This document shows, one piece after another, positions 9,038 to 18,402 of a stretch of 32,009 bases of DNA. Origin of the DNA: Nemertoderma westbladi (taxonomy: Eukaryota; Xenacoelomorpha; Nemertodermatida; Nemertodermatidae); the NCBI GenBank assembly GCA_032718475.1, contig JAUCBJ010007603.1:1-32009 (forward strand), given 5' to 3'. Numbering within the stretch: position 1 is the stretch's first letter; each line of letters opens with the position of its first letter. The notes beneath the pieces are model-generated. The model had not been told where the DNA came from, did no database searches, and was given only the letters and a program-made list of their open reading frames with translations. A program made the translations under genes and the position numbers.

Positions 9038-12000
9038 ATGTCTGATACTAAGCAGAACCTGTCAGACAGTTTATTAGATGTAACTATCTGCGACTCAGAT
9101 AGAGGCGTAGAACCTTCTAGTCGTAAGTTCAGTTCACCTCCCACTGTGAGGAAAGTCATCCCTCCAGTAGTAATAAAAGAACCTAGGCTGGTCCAACATC
9201 GTAGGTCTATCATAGGCACTCGAGCTCAGGTCAAACGGGACCAAGAAGCAGCGGAACAGCAACAACCCGCGAGACAAGAACTTACTTCTCAACGGCCCAA
9301 CAGCTCCAGTAGTGAGGATACTGTAGAGCTGACACCCGAGCGCGGAGCAAGGATGACGGATGTGGTTTATTCGGATCCCCTTCTCATCCTTCCTGCAGCC
9401 GTACTCACTAGGTTATTGATCGCTGTGGAAGAACACCAGATCGATTGGGCGAGAAGCCAGCGTTCAACTAGAGATAGTTATGCTGGATACACAAGGGAAG
9501 AACTGAAGTCCATGGTCGAGTCGCAATGGAACTTCCCCGGACCCGGACTCCCGTTTGATTTATCAGAAGCTGCCTGGGAAGACATACACCGGATGGGAGT
9601 AGCCAAGGAAACCATCGATCCAGCTGTGTGGAAGAGGTCCGCAGCCGGATACGCACAGGGATTCTTCAGCTCTATAGAGCGATTAAAAGAACAACTGTTT
9701 CAACAACCTCAAGGACCTCAAGAGCAGGGATTGCTGCTTTATCAAGTTAGAGAAAGAATTCTACGAATCAGGCTAATCTTATCAGCCTTTGAGGAGGCTT
9801 CTAAACGAAGACAAGACACGTCGTTGCAAGTTGCCGTAAAGACTTGGTTTCAACGGGTGAGTCTCCAGGTTCAAGGAACAGCTCAGTGGAAAGCTCAGCT
9901 GGAGGAGCGATCAACCCATGGAGAATCAACAGACGCTACTTTTTCCCAAGTGGAAAGTGAAGCGACGGCAGAGAAACCGCATAAGAGGGATGCCATTGAC
10001 ATTTATCTGTCAGACTATCAACGTTTTTTAGGTGATGACGAGTTGAGGAGAAGGTTAGAGGGACTTAGCCCTAATAGTGAAGGAACCAAGCTTGTGTTGG
10101 ATGCCATCGATGTGGAAATGAGGGCTGCGAATCAGGCTAAATTTGATGAACAACTCCGCATCACACGAGTCCAGGAAGAACAAGTAAAGAAAAAACGTAT
10201 AGAAGACAGAAAGGCAGCGGCAGTAGCAGCAGCAGTGGCAGCTGCAGAAGCAGAAACAAAAGCGGCAGCGGCAGTGGCAGCGGCAGAGGCAAAAGCGGCA
10301 GTAGCAGCAGCAAAGGCAGCGGCCGAAGCAGAAACAAAAGCGGCAGCGGCAGAGACAAAAGCGGCAGTAGCGGCAGCAGAGGCGGCGGCCGAAGCGGAAA
10401 GAAAAGCGGCGGAGGCAGTGGCAGAAGCCGAACGGAGAGCGACTGAAGAAACCACCCAATTAGAATTGGAAAACATTCAGGAGAATCAAGACTGCATAAA
10501 TAAACAGTTAACAGCTAGTAATATGCAGATGATGAATCGATCTACTCCCAAAAGACAGGGATATACATCATCTGAAGAAGGCGATACCACCGATACTGAA
10601 GGCAAAGGAAATAGATCTCGTCTAAGCAGACGTAAAAGAACATTCCACCGTCAGAAATTGCCTGATTTGCCTCCAGCTGTTAGAAGGCAACTAAATAACA
10701 CCAACTTAGGTAGTACAGAGCCCACAGACCAAATAATTAAAATAGAAAGACTCCCTACTATAGTAGATGAGCCTGAAGTAATTAGGCCTGTTCTTGAAAT
10801 CACCCCTTCGGTGATAGACACACCTGTGCTCCCTGAAGCTACCTCTAAATTCCCTCTGCATAGCACTAAGCTACCTGTGCCCAGTAGAACTGCCCAGGAG
10901 ACAGTTCAAGTCCTGGACCCCGAGCGAAATATTCATGATTTGTCGCCCGTTGTCCCTCGTCCGCCCGCTACAACGTTGGCGACTCCCGCTTCGGCGGTCG
11001 AATGGGTGGACGAGAGACGGCGGGGGATGGATCTCCTGCTCGGGCAGATGCAGGAGACTGTCCAGCAATTCAAGGGCACAGTAAGGGAAAGTAGGCTAGA
11101 GTTGCAAGAAGTGCAGCAAAGTATCGCGCTAGAACGCGATAAATTAGTAAATACTCAAAGGGGTATACCACCACCCTCTGTAACAATGTGTCAACCTGTT
11201 AGGTCTGAAGTATCGCATGCGCAAGGTGTGGAGCCTACACGCATCTATACTGCTAGCGAAGTAGAAACTCCTATAGTGAACCCTATTAAGGGTAATTATA
11301 GACCTGTTGATAATGATATTCCATATAGAACTGATCATAATCCGAGAAATTTATATACCGATAACTCGATATTAAATAACACGATGGCCCAAGAAAGTTT
11401 TACGCGTCAAATGGCTAGAACCGAAGCCCGGCAAGCGGTGAAGGTGGGAGAGATCGTCAAGTTCAATGGAGATGAGATGAAATGGTTACCTTTTGATGAA
11501 TATTACAAAGATAACATACAGAACTCTGTACTATCTAATGGAGAGAAACTTAGATTCCTCATCGAGTGCTTGGAAGGATCTCCCAAGTTAATGGCGTTAA
11601 AGTTTATTGGACATCCAGACGGATTAAGACAAGTTTGGGACACACTAAACATCAGGTATGGTAATAGGACTAACATAGCTAGGTATTTATATGCGAAATT
11701 AATGGCGCCCCGAAAGTTTCTTAGCAGCGGGATTATAGAGTTTTCCGATGAGATTCAGGAGATCTGTAGACAACTAGATTGGTTAGGTAAGTCTCATGAA
11801 TACCAGAATTCTATGGTTGTAGGAGCCTTAGCATCTACTTTGCCCAAGGGTGGAGTAGGTACACGCTGGGACAAGAATGTGTTATATATGATGGAACAAC
11901 AACGACGAGACCCTACCATGACTGATCTCATGTCATTCTTAGATAGAGAAGTGAAATTACAGCTCCTAAGGCAGTCCAGAGAGAAGACATTGGAAAACAA

Positions 12001-14035
12001 GGTAAGTGAGAAACCCGTTTCTAGGAGAAGGGTAACACCAGTATGTTATACCGACGACGGTGAAAGCCAAACTTCTCAAGGAGAGGACAGCGGGAAAGAC
12101 ACTGACAGATCTTATTATGTCAATAAAATGCCTAAAGATCAGGTAAGTAAATCCGAGTCTCGACCCAATGACAGAAGGGAACCGGTACAAAAAACCCTTC
12201 CTACGTCTCCTAAAAGAATTCAGGTGAGAAAGCCCGAGGAAAGAACAAGTGTGCACCACATAGCACAGGTTAAAGTAAGTAACATCAAGCCGAAATGTGT
12301 GCTGTGCGACGGGCCCCACCGTTTAAATGCGTGTGATAAATTCCTGAGGAAATCACTAAAGGATAGACGTGAAGTCATGTGGGATAAGCGGTTGTGTTAT
12401 AATTGCCTCAGACGAGGACACCAACGGCGAACCTGTTACTCCGACGCAAGGTGTGCAAAGTGCGGCGCAAAACATCATATCTTGTTGCACACGGAATTCG
12501 AACGAAACAGCCCGAGTCAGGTAAGTGAGTCCGAACTACATGTCCAATTCAGTGATGTGAACAACACTGATCAATCTGAGATGGAAGGATTCTATACGGA
12601 CGAGTTCTCCGACGAAAACGAATCCTGTTACTTAATAAACACCACCGCAGTGTATCGAGCACTCGTGCATGAGAAAGACACAGACAGCGACCTTACCTTA
12701 ACTACTTCCGATCAACAACCATCTTGGAAAGCGCCAACTTCCAATATAGGAATCCGAGAATTTCCTGTAGTCCAGTTACGGGTCCACGGACCTCAGAAGA
12801 GCTATATAGTGAACGCCCTCCTGAACTCCGGTAGCACAGGAACATTCATCGATAAAGAACTAGCCGAAGACATCTTTGCTGGACAACCCAAGTTCCGAAC
12901 CAAGCTAAACATGTCAGGGATCATGCAGGTTTGGAAATCTGCTGTGGCTGCCGACTATTATATAGGTGAGTTGTCCACTCCACAGGATAAACTAGGAGAA
13001 CACAGTATAAGGTCAGTCAAAATGGTGGCAATAAAGAACTTCGCTACTACTCAAGCAGACCTTTATAATTGGGACGAGGATGAGAGCATCCAACATCTTA
13101 AGATACCTCGATTCCAGACTGATTATCCTGGAGTGCAAATACTCATCGGCCAAAACGCGCATGAGGCGCTGGAGACATTAGAGAAACGACCTACTCAACC
13201 GCAACCACTTCAGACCTATGCGGTAAGAACTAGAGTAGGTTGGTACCTTACTGGACCTTCCCGTAGAATGCTCAGGGAAAGACTGCTTCAAGATCGCGTC
13301 TGCCAGGTGAGTGAATGGGAAGACGATACTAGTGAGGGAGACGACCCAACTGAGGGAACACCACACTCCTCAGATAATGACAATCTTAACTCCAATGTAG
13401 ATCAATGGAGATATTGCCCCAAGACGATGAATACAGCCGACATCGCTTCCAGAGGAGCAACTCCTCAAGAACTGACAGATACTACAGACCGGTTAGGTGA
13501 ACCCGACTTCCTGAGTAAGGAGGATGAATGGCCTCCCCATCTTACTCCGATTGAGATTAGACCAGCCAAGGGAGCGGAGAAAGTCAAACCAAAAACCCGG
13601 ATGGGTGGAGCGGAGTTATTTGAACCCGGGATAGATCTGTCGGTATTACATATTGCCAGGGACGACGCCGTGGATCTGGACCTCCCCACCGCGAGTGGAT
13701 CCTTCATGAAGATCAGAGAGAGCGATTGGAGCTCTGGAACATCAGACGTCTCGCAGGGACTCTCACCTCTCCTGCAGGGAGCGACGGACCACTATAGCTC
13801 CTGGAATCGGCTTTGTAAGGCCGTCGTGTACCTAGAGCGATGTTTCTATCGTCACTATTCCAGGACGAAGAGGAAACCTGGAATTGTATTCGGGATGCAG
13901 CGACTCAATCACCCAGTCGGTCGTTTGTGTTTACCGGAAGGGAATAGAGGACTCTCCGGAAACTGTGGAAGGCAAGATTCTCTTCCCACGACCACCTCCC
14001 TAATCCTTCAAACATCTAGGGACTCCATAACGTAA
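9038..14035 (+). CDS. BEL/Pao Gag-protease-like polyprotein lacking RT, RNase H and integrase
   Basis: 1665 codons, ATG in good context (AAAC before ATG), no internal stop. Residues 1 to ~800 resemble nothing I recognise. They include an Ala/Lys/Glu-rich helical repeat (~391-470, from a GCAGCGGCA-type DNA repeat), a Ser/Arg-rich stretch and a short coiled coil (~669-710). Residues ~802-981 match the BEL Gag domain (DUF1759 type). Zinc knuckles lie at 1087-1151 (C-x2-C-x4-H-x4-C, CYNCLRRGHQRRTC, then CAKCG with HH). A DUF1758-type retropepsin follows at ~1240-1401, ending in the usual GWYLTGP, but its motif reads NSGST with Asn1263 where Asp is required. An acidic linker then leads straight to a WRYCPKTMNTADIASRG motif at 1457, which normally follows RNase H, so RT and RNase H are cleanly absent. 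A pre-integrase segment (YSSWNRL) follows and the frame then diverges and stops. It probably works as a structural (Gag) protein only. Confidence 0.93.
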   Translation: MSDTKQNLSDSLLDVTICDSDRGVEPSSRKFSSPPTVRKVIPPVVIKEPRLVQHRRSIIGTRAQVKRDQEAAEQQQPARQELTSQRPNSSSSEDTVELTPERGARMTDVVYSDPLLILPAAVLTRLLIAVEEHQIDWARSQRSTRDSYAGYTREELKSMVESQWNFPGPGLPFDLSEAAWEDIHRMGVAKETIDPAVWKRSAAGYAQGFFSSIERLKEQLFQQPQGPQEQGLLLYQVRERILRIRLILSAFEEASKRRQDTSLQVAVKTWFQRVSLQVQGTAQWKAQLEERSTHGESTDATFSQVESEATAEKPHKRDAIDIYLSDYQRFLGDDELRRRLEGLSPNSEGTKLVLDAIDVEMRAANQAKFDEQLRITRVQEEQVKKKRIEDRKAAAVAAAVAAAEAETKAAAAVAAAEAKAAVAAAKAAAEAETKAAAAETKAAVAAAEAAAEAERKAAEAVAEAERRATEETTQLELENIQENQDCINKQLTASNMQMMNRSTPKRQGYTSSEEGDTTDTEGKGNRSRLSRRKRTFHRQKLPDLPPAVRRQLNNTNLGSTEPTDQIIKIERLPTIVDEPEVIRPVLEITPSVIDTPVLPEATSKFPLHSTKLPVPSRTAQETVQVLDPERNIHDLSPVVPRPPATTLATPASAVEWVDERRRGMDLLLGQMQETVQQFKGTVRESRLELQEVQQSIALERDKLVNTQRGIPPPSVTMCQPVRSEVSHAQGVEPTRIYTASEVETPIVNPIKGNYRPVDNDIPYRTDHNPRNLYTDNSILNNTMAQESFTRQMARTEARQAVKVGEIVKFNGDEMKWLPFDEYYKDNIQNSVLSNGEKLRFLIECLEGSPKLMALKFIGHPDGLRQVWDTLNIRYGNRTNIARYLYAKLMAPRKFLSSGIIEFSDEIQEICRQLDWLGKSHEYQNSMVVGALASTLPKGGVGTRWDKNVLYMMEQQRRDPTMTDLMSFLDREVKLQLLRQSREKTLENKVSEKPVSRRRVTPVCYTDDGESQTSQGEDSGKDTDRSYYVNKMPKDQVSKSESRPNDRREPVQKTLPTSPKRIQVRKPEERTSVHHIAQVKVSNIKPKCVLCDGPHRLNACDKFLRKSLKDRREVMWDKRLCYNCLRRGHQRRTCYSDARCAKCGAKHHILLHTEFERNSPSQVSESELHVQFSDVNNTDQSEMEGFYTDEFSDENESCYLINTTAVYRALVHEKDTDSDLTLTTSDQQPSWKAPTSNIGIREFPVVQLRVHGPQKSYIVNALLNSGSTGTFIDKELAEDIFAGQPKFRTKLNMSGIMQVWKSAVAADYYIGELSTPQDKLGEHSIRSVKMVAIKNFATTQADLYNWDEDESIQHLKIPRFQTDYPGVQILIGQNAHEALETLEKRPTQPQPLQTYAVRTRVGWYLTGPSRRMLRERLLQDRVCQVSEWEDDTSEGDDPTEGTPHSSDNDNLNSNVDQWRYCPKTMNTADIASRGATPQELTDTTDRLGEPDFLSKEDEWPPHLTPIEIRPAKGAEKVKPKTRMGGAELFEPGIDLSVLHIARDDAVDLDLPTASGSFMKIRESDWSSGTSDVSQGLSPLLQGATDHYSSWNRLCKAVVYLERCFYRHYSRTKRKPGIVFGMQRLNHPVGRLCLPEGNRGLSGNCGRQDSLPTTTSLILQTSRDSIT
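10207..10445 (+). repeat. Ala-rich coding repeat
   Basis: Imperfect GCAGCGGCA/GCAGAA(G)CA repeats within the Gag-like ORF encode Ala with spaced Lys, Glu and Thr, giving a probable long helix. The low-complexity DNA leaves the opposite strand open in two frames (10055-10476), which are shadows and not genes. Confidence 0.85.
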
Positions 14036-15693
14036 CAACATATGGAGTGGGTGTGTGACTCTATTATTTTATATTATTTTATTATTTTTATATTTCTGTA
14101 TGTATTACTATGTAATTTTATTATAATCGTTTTCTTTAATTTTATTCAGTAGAATGTTATTTTAGCGATTATTTAGTAGATTAGTGCAATATATATTCGC
14201 GTTTATTACTTAATTACGTATATATTATATTTAATGCGACGGCAAGAAATAATTCTTTTCCTCTTTCCTTACTGTCCGTATCATATTATAAATACGTGAC
14301 TACAGTAAGATGAAATGTCCGTACTTATTAAAGTACAATAAAGCCACTACTATATTCAAGTATTATTGGTAGGCAGAGTATTAGGAATGCAAAGTTCAGA
14401 TCCTCGTGTCTCGGCTAAACCAAGCTCTGGGTAGACCTTGGAAACGACTTGCCTCTTCACACTGACATTGCTTCGTGCGATATTGCTCTCATACCGTATA
14501 TTAAATAATACATATAGTAGCGTGATGTCCCTTTAACAGTAGCGTATAACGCAAAATAAATCTGTTAAACCCTTTGACCATCTGTAATTCTAGTCGATTA
14601 AGATATCGCGGCACCCACCGATATACTTGAAAGACAAATTCTAGAATCAGTGGTTAACGTCCCCAGACAAGTTCTGGAATAAATCGGTGCCCATCTCAAA
14701 TATTAATTATTTAATATTTGCAAATCTAATAAATCAAAATCTGTAAAATTCAGATCCTTCAACAATTCTAGTCAATTAAGATATCGTAGCATTTACCGAT
14801 ATTCTTAAAAAAGACAATTGTCATAGAATTAAGGATCTTGTGTCCCTAGACATGTTCTAGAATCAAAATATGTCCATTTAATTATCAAATAATAAAATTT
14901 CAGGGAATAAATTTAAATTCATGCCTTTTAATGAATTTAATAAATTGCCATTTTTACACAATTTATAAAGTTCCCAAAATTCCATTAATTAATAGATCAA
15001 GGGAGCGGAGATTTATCTTATCATGCGTATGAGTGTGTGAAAGTCTCCCAAACATAGTCAATAGCCGATAAAATTCATAAAGTCATGTATAAAACAGAAC
15101 ATTGACTATTAAAGAATACTATTAAATAACATCCCAGATCTGTATGCATTGGAATTACCCTAATTCTACCGCTAGCTTTGCATAATGTCACCATAGCAAC
15201 AACCACGCTAGAATTAGAATTGAGTTAAAAGAACAATAGAAAGCTTGTCCCATTGAATAGCATAGGGAATAAATAGCGCACTACTAGTATCCAAGGATAC
15301 ATAATAATACAGTGACATTCCGGAAGGCATTGACTAACGGACAAATGGCCCGAATGTGTGTAATTTGTGACAAGTTGTGTGTGTGGTATTTGTGAGTTTA
15401 TAGGTGAATGTTACTGCTAAGGTGTGTTTACAGTAGCTAGTCGCAATCGTAAAAGTAACCTAACTCTCCAAGGAAAACCTGAAGTACATCTAAGCCTTTG
15501 GGACGGACAGTCGAGTGACTTGTGCCGGTTGTCGTTGTCGTTGTGCGGCTACGTCGTTGGCGAAAGTACAGCGGCGACGACACATCGGCGCTGAGGATCT
15601 CGTACTGTCCGGGGGTTGATTGGGGTAGGCAGCGACGCCCGCTCGCCTAAATATAAACTCATTATAATATGGATAAACTCATATATAGCAGAT
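14036..15693 (+). other. Non-coding 3' tract of the BEL-derived element, first part
   Basis: AT-rich, no long frame. It holds a diverged duplication with a period of about 178 bp: AATTCTAGTC...ATTAAGATATCG followed by ACCGATAT occurs at about 14586 and about 14764. A more GC-rich patch with GTCGTTGTC repeats follows at 15480-15610. Nothing resembling RT, RNase H or integrase was seen, although these genes should follow the Gag-protease region in an autonomous BEL element. Confidence 0.7.
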
Positions 15694-15867
15694 ATGACGG
15701 AGTTGATAGAAGATGGTCTTGGTATCGGGGAGCGATATACTCTACTTTTACAAGCGTTTGTTGATAGCTTAATACGCGGCGACGTTAGTCCAACTGCTGC
15801 GGAGGACGATGGTCGTTATATCGAACCGCCAATGTCCCAAGAGCAGCTCGCGCGAGTTGGACTATAG
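15694..15867 (+). CDS. Small hypothetical ORF in the 3' tract of the BEL-derived element
   Basis: 57 codons from ATG 15694; the frame is open further upstream without another ATG. The product is acidic and unrecognised (starts MTELIEDGLG). A second frame (15809-15997) overlaps its end and continues with a polar sequence, so a frameshift or splice may link the two, but nothing shows that either is translated. Could be chance. Confidence 0.25.
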   Translation: MTELIEDGLGIGERYTLLLQAFVDSLIRGDVSPTAAEDDGRYIEPPMSQEQLARVGL

Positions 15868-16574
15868 AAAATTCGCTGCTCGATATACGCAGCGTAATGG
15901 TACGTATATGGGCTTCTTAACTACTGATCATCCTATCGATTTACACAATACGGACTATGTCGACTATATATCCTGCCCAGCGGAGTCGGAACCATAAACT
16001 GAAATTCGAATGCGAAAATTCTATTCGAAATCGGCTCGAAAGAAAAGACATTAAAGAAACAAATAAACGCGGTAACTCCAACATATATTTGGAATTCTTG
16101 ATAGAAGCATTGTAACAACAAATAAATATCATCCGCGTTTCCCCTACCAGACGTGCGTCTTTGGTATGTATTATTACGGTAAATGCCCTAGACCCAGCCA
16201 ATAAATGGAAAGACATAAACATCCACGGAAACGTTGTGTTAAACACAGTTGTGTTCGTTATATTTACTGGAGTTTCGAGCGAAACTTGTTTGACGTATCA
16301 CCTATGCTCACTCGGCTCTAACGATCCTAGAGTAAACCTACGATCAGAGTCCCGGAATACTCGGTCAAACCTCCTCATTCCTTAGTTGGACCTCAGACCT
16401 GCGATCCTGGTGGTGTCGCGGATCCTCGCGGACGGTATTCACTGTTCAAGATCTAGTGCTACCCTAACAATTAATCGGTAACACTCCGACAGTGATTTCT
16501 AGCTAGCCGCCCATCTTACCTAGCCGGATTATGACGCAGACACCTAATATCACTATCCAACCGTATGGTCGTCC

Positions 16575-16637
16575 CGTTTAACGCGATACAACCCTTCATC
16601 AAGGTGAAGGAGAGCGTTGTACGAAACGAGTTAAACG
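16575..16637 (+). other. Nested stem-loop in the 3' tract of the BEL-derived element
   Basis: Three stacked perfect stems share one axis: CGTTTAAC/GTTAAACG (16575-16582 with 16630-16637), TACAAC/GTTGTA (16587-16592 with 16616-16621) and CCTTCA/TGAAGG (16593-16598 with 16605-16610) around a 6-base loop. Twenty paired positions in 63 bases suggest a folded RNA element such as a packaging or export signal; the function is inference. Confidence 0.6.
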
Positions 16638-16819
16638 CTATTCTATAAAGATCAAAAAAGAAACCTGCGTTTGTTCAGATAAACGTAAGTTATAACAGTA
16701 AGTCCAATCGATAAACAAATTGGCCTTATCTCAGTTCGATTGGGAAACCTCGAATCTCAAAGAAGATATCAAGCTTAGAAAACCCTATTCTCTGCGAGAG
16801 TTTTGGACGAACGTATCCC

Positions 16820-17026
16820 ATGACAAGCGGAGGAAAATCAGCTCGAGGAGAAGCATATCGAAATGGACGAGACACCGACCGTAAACCCAAACCTTTTAAT
16901 GCAATCATATTATACCCTTCACCCAGGAGTTATGGCCCTCCTAGTAAAGTGGCTTCCCCCAAAGAGAAAATGACTCTTGCTAGCTTTAAAAAACTGCGTA
17001 AACGCCGTCCGCGCAAGAAAGACTAA
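16820..17026 (+). CDS. Small basic hypothetical ORF near the 3' LTR
   Basis: 68 codons from a true ATG. It is strongly basic and ends in a KKLRKRRPRKKD tail that could act as a nuclear-localisation or RNA-binding patch. It lies 70 bases before the polypurine tract, where accessory ORFs of retroviruses and some LTR elements sit. The ATG context is poor and no relative is recognised, so it is only a candidate. Confidence 0.3.
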   Translation: MTSGGKSARGEAYRNGRDTDRKPKPFNAIILYPSPRSYGPPSKVASPKEKMTLASFKKLRKRRPRKKD

Positions 17027-17096
17027 CTGTTTAGAGTATTTATGTATATTAGAAATTGTGATTTTGTATATTTTATAGACTTAAATCCCATTTTCT

Positions 17097-17104
17097 GGGA
17101 GCGG
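17097..17104 (+). other. Polypurine tract
   Basis: GGGAGCGG directly abuts the first TG of the 3' LTR at 17105. This is the expected position of the plus-strand primer, although the run is short and holds one C. Confidence 0.65.
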
Positions 17105-18268
17105 TGTAAAAGCTTTTGTGGGATAACTGATTCGTTCGCCTTGCTAACCGGTTCCCCCCCAGTCGCTGAATACTCTAAAAGGGGATCTATAACTCGAATA
17201 GCGCAAGCTACCAGCTTATTGGCTGATTTGCTGTACGCAGGTATCTGGGCTCTGTTTAATCGGCCAACCAGCCTAGGAAGGTTGCGTCATAGCCTTGTTT
17301 TTGTATCTCCCAATAGAATTTGAGTTAGCCTTGATTTTGACCTATCACAGAGCTACTGAACTGAAATTTTCCTATCTCACTGCTCTTTCTCTGTGTTGAA
17401 CGGGAGCTTCGTGGAATAAGGGTAGTTGGTATCCTCGTATAGAGTAGTAGTCACGAGTTTTTCAAAGCCACGAAAGAACGGCTTTGTAGTGTTTTGTGCT
17501 TTCTGCTTTTTAGCTCAACACTAGTAGGTTTAATTATAGGGACATATATCCTTTAACTTGAATATCTCACTGCTAAAAATTACCTGCTCAATCAATACTG
17601 TATACTGCTATTTGTTGTCGGTTATTCATTATATTGGTTGATGAATTATTATATTGGAATAACGAGAAATAACCCCGAAAACCCAATATTCTTGATATAC
17701 CGAAGGTAAGAGAGAAAGGTTACCTATAACGATTGTGACTTATGTTAAAGTGGTTTGAAGTGAATCTAATGTTATTTGATAGACCCTACATGAGTCAGTC
17801 TGTGTTCCTTTTATATGTGACTAAAATCAGTGAAGATTGGCAGATTAGTGTGCAGTATTGTGCAGCATTGTGTATGAGTGAGTCTGTTAAAGAAGCAATT
17901 CCTAAAGAATGCGCCATATATGTGAATTATAATTAAGCCATATCGTTGTGAGTAGTTTAAGTCATAACTCTGTTTATATAGATAAAGCGCCACGTCCTAA
18001 AGGAACTGTTAATATTCCCGAAGGTGAATAATATTGTCAGAGATTATATAATACTGTCAGTCGAATAATACATTAGGCTTACATAGCAATAAAATTAAGC
18101 CGTCGAACCCAATCTCCCGGGAATATCCAGCGGGTGAATGATCGCGCACAGATTGGTTTCGACTAGTGTAGTGAATCAAATACTTGTCATAGGCTAAAAG
18201 GCGATTTAATATCTAGAAGACATCTTAATTTGGCGGGTTAAACTGCCAAAGGTCTGAAAGCGCGAACA
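17105..18268 (+). repeat. 3' LTR of the BEL-derived element
   Basis: Direct repeat of 5629-6794, TG...CA, 1164 bp. It is followed at once by TCGTT, the right copy of the target duplication (18269-18273). Near-identity to the 5' LTR marks a recent insertion. Confidence 0.95.
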
Positions 18269-18389
18269 TCGTTATTTGCAAAGGCGTCATTGAAAGGATT
18301 CCAAATTTGTAAATAACTATTAATGTTGTTGAGAAATAGCTGAGATATAGGTGTTCAAATTATTAGTACTTAGTAAGTTAACTAGAGTC

Positions 18390-18402
18390 AACTTTTACGT
18401 CA
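18390..18402. repeat. Target-site duplication of LINE-A copy 1, left copy
   Basis: AACTTTTACGTCA is repeated exactly at 20229-20241. The two 13-bp copies bracket the LINE and define its ends at 18403 and 20228. Confidence 0.85.

Larger units (their letters stand above)
5629..18268 (+). mobile_element. Complete 12.6-kb non-autonomous BEL/Pao-derived LTR element
   Basis: Two direct repeats of 1166 and 1164 bp, starting TGTAAAAG and ending GCGAACA, bound a 10.3-kb interior and are flanked by the same 5-bp duplication. By eye the LTRs differ by one 2-base indel and one T/C change, so the insertion is recent. The interior has a 2.2-kb non-coding leader, one 1665-codon Gag/protease-like ORF of BEL/Pao type, and a 3.1-kb 3' tract ending in a purine-rich stretch at the 3' LTR. 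No RT, RNase H or integrase motif was found among the open frames of the interior. The layout resembles other gag-bearing, enzyme-less LTR elements that depend on a helper. Assignment to BEL/Pao rests on the Gag, zinc-knuckle, protease and post-RNase-H motifs in the ORF. Confidence 0.93.

Noticed and set aside
10055-10476. Three minus-strand frames rich in Cys/Arg, Ala/Ser or Leu/Pro opposite the Gag-like ORF
   Set aside because: Produced by the GCAGCGGCA-type coding repeat read backwards; no independent signal.
13262-13405. RT and RNase H removed as an intron of this copy
   Set aside because: The DNA itself lacks the RT/RH segment, so no intron is present here; a past splicing or retro-copy event stays possible and is noted with the splice-donor cluster.
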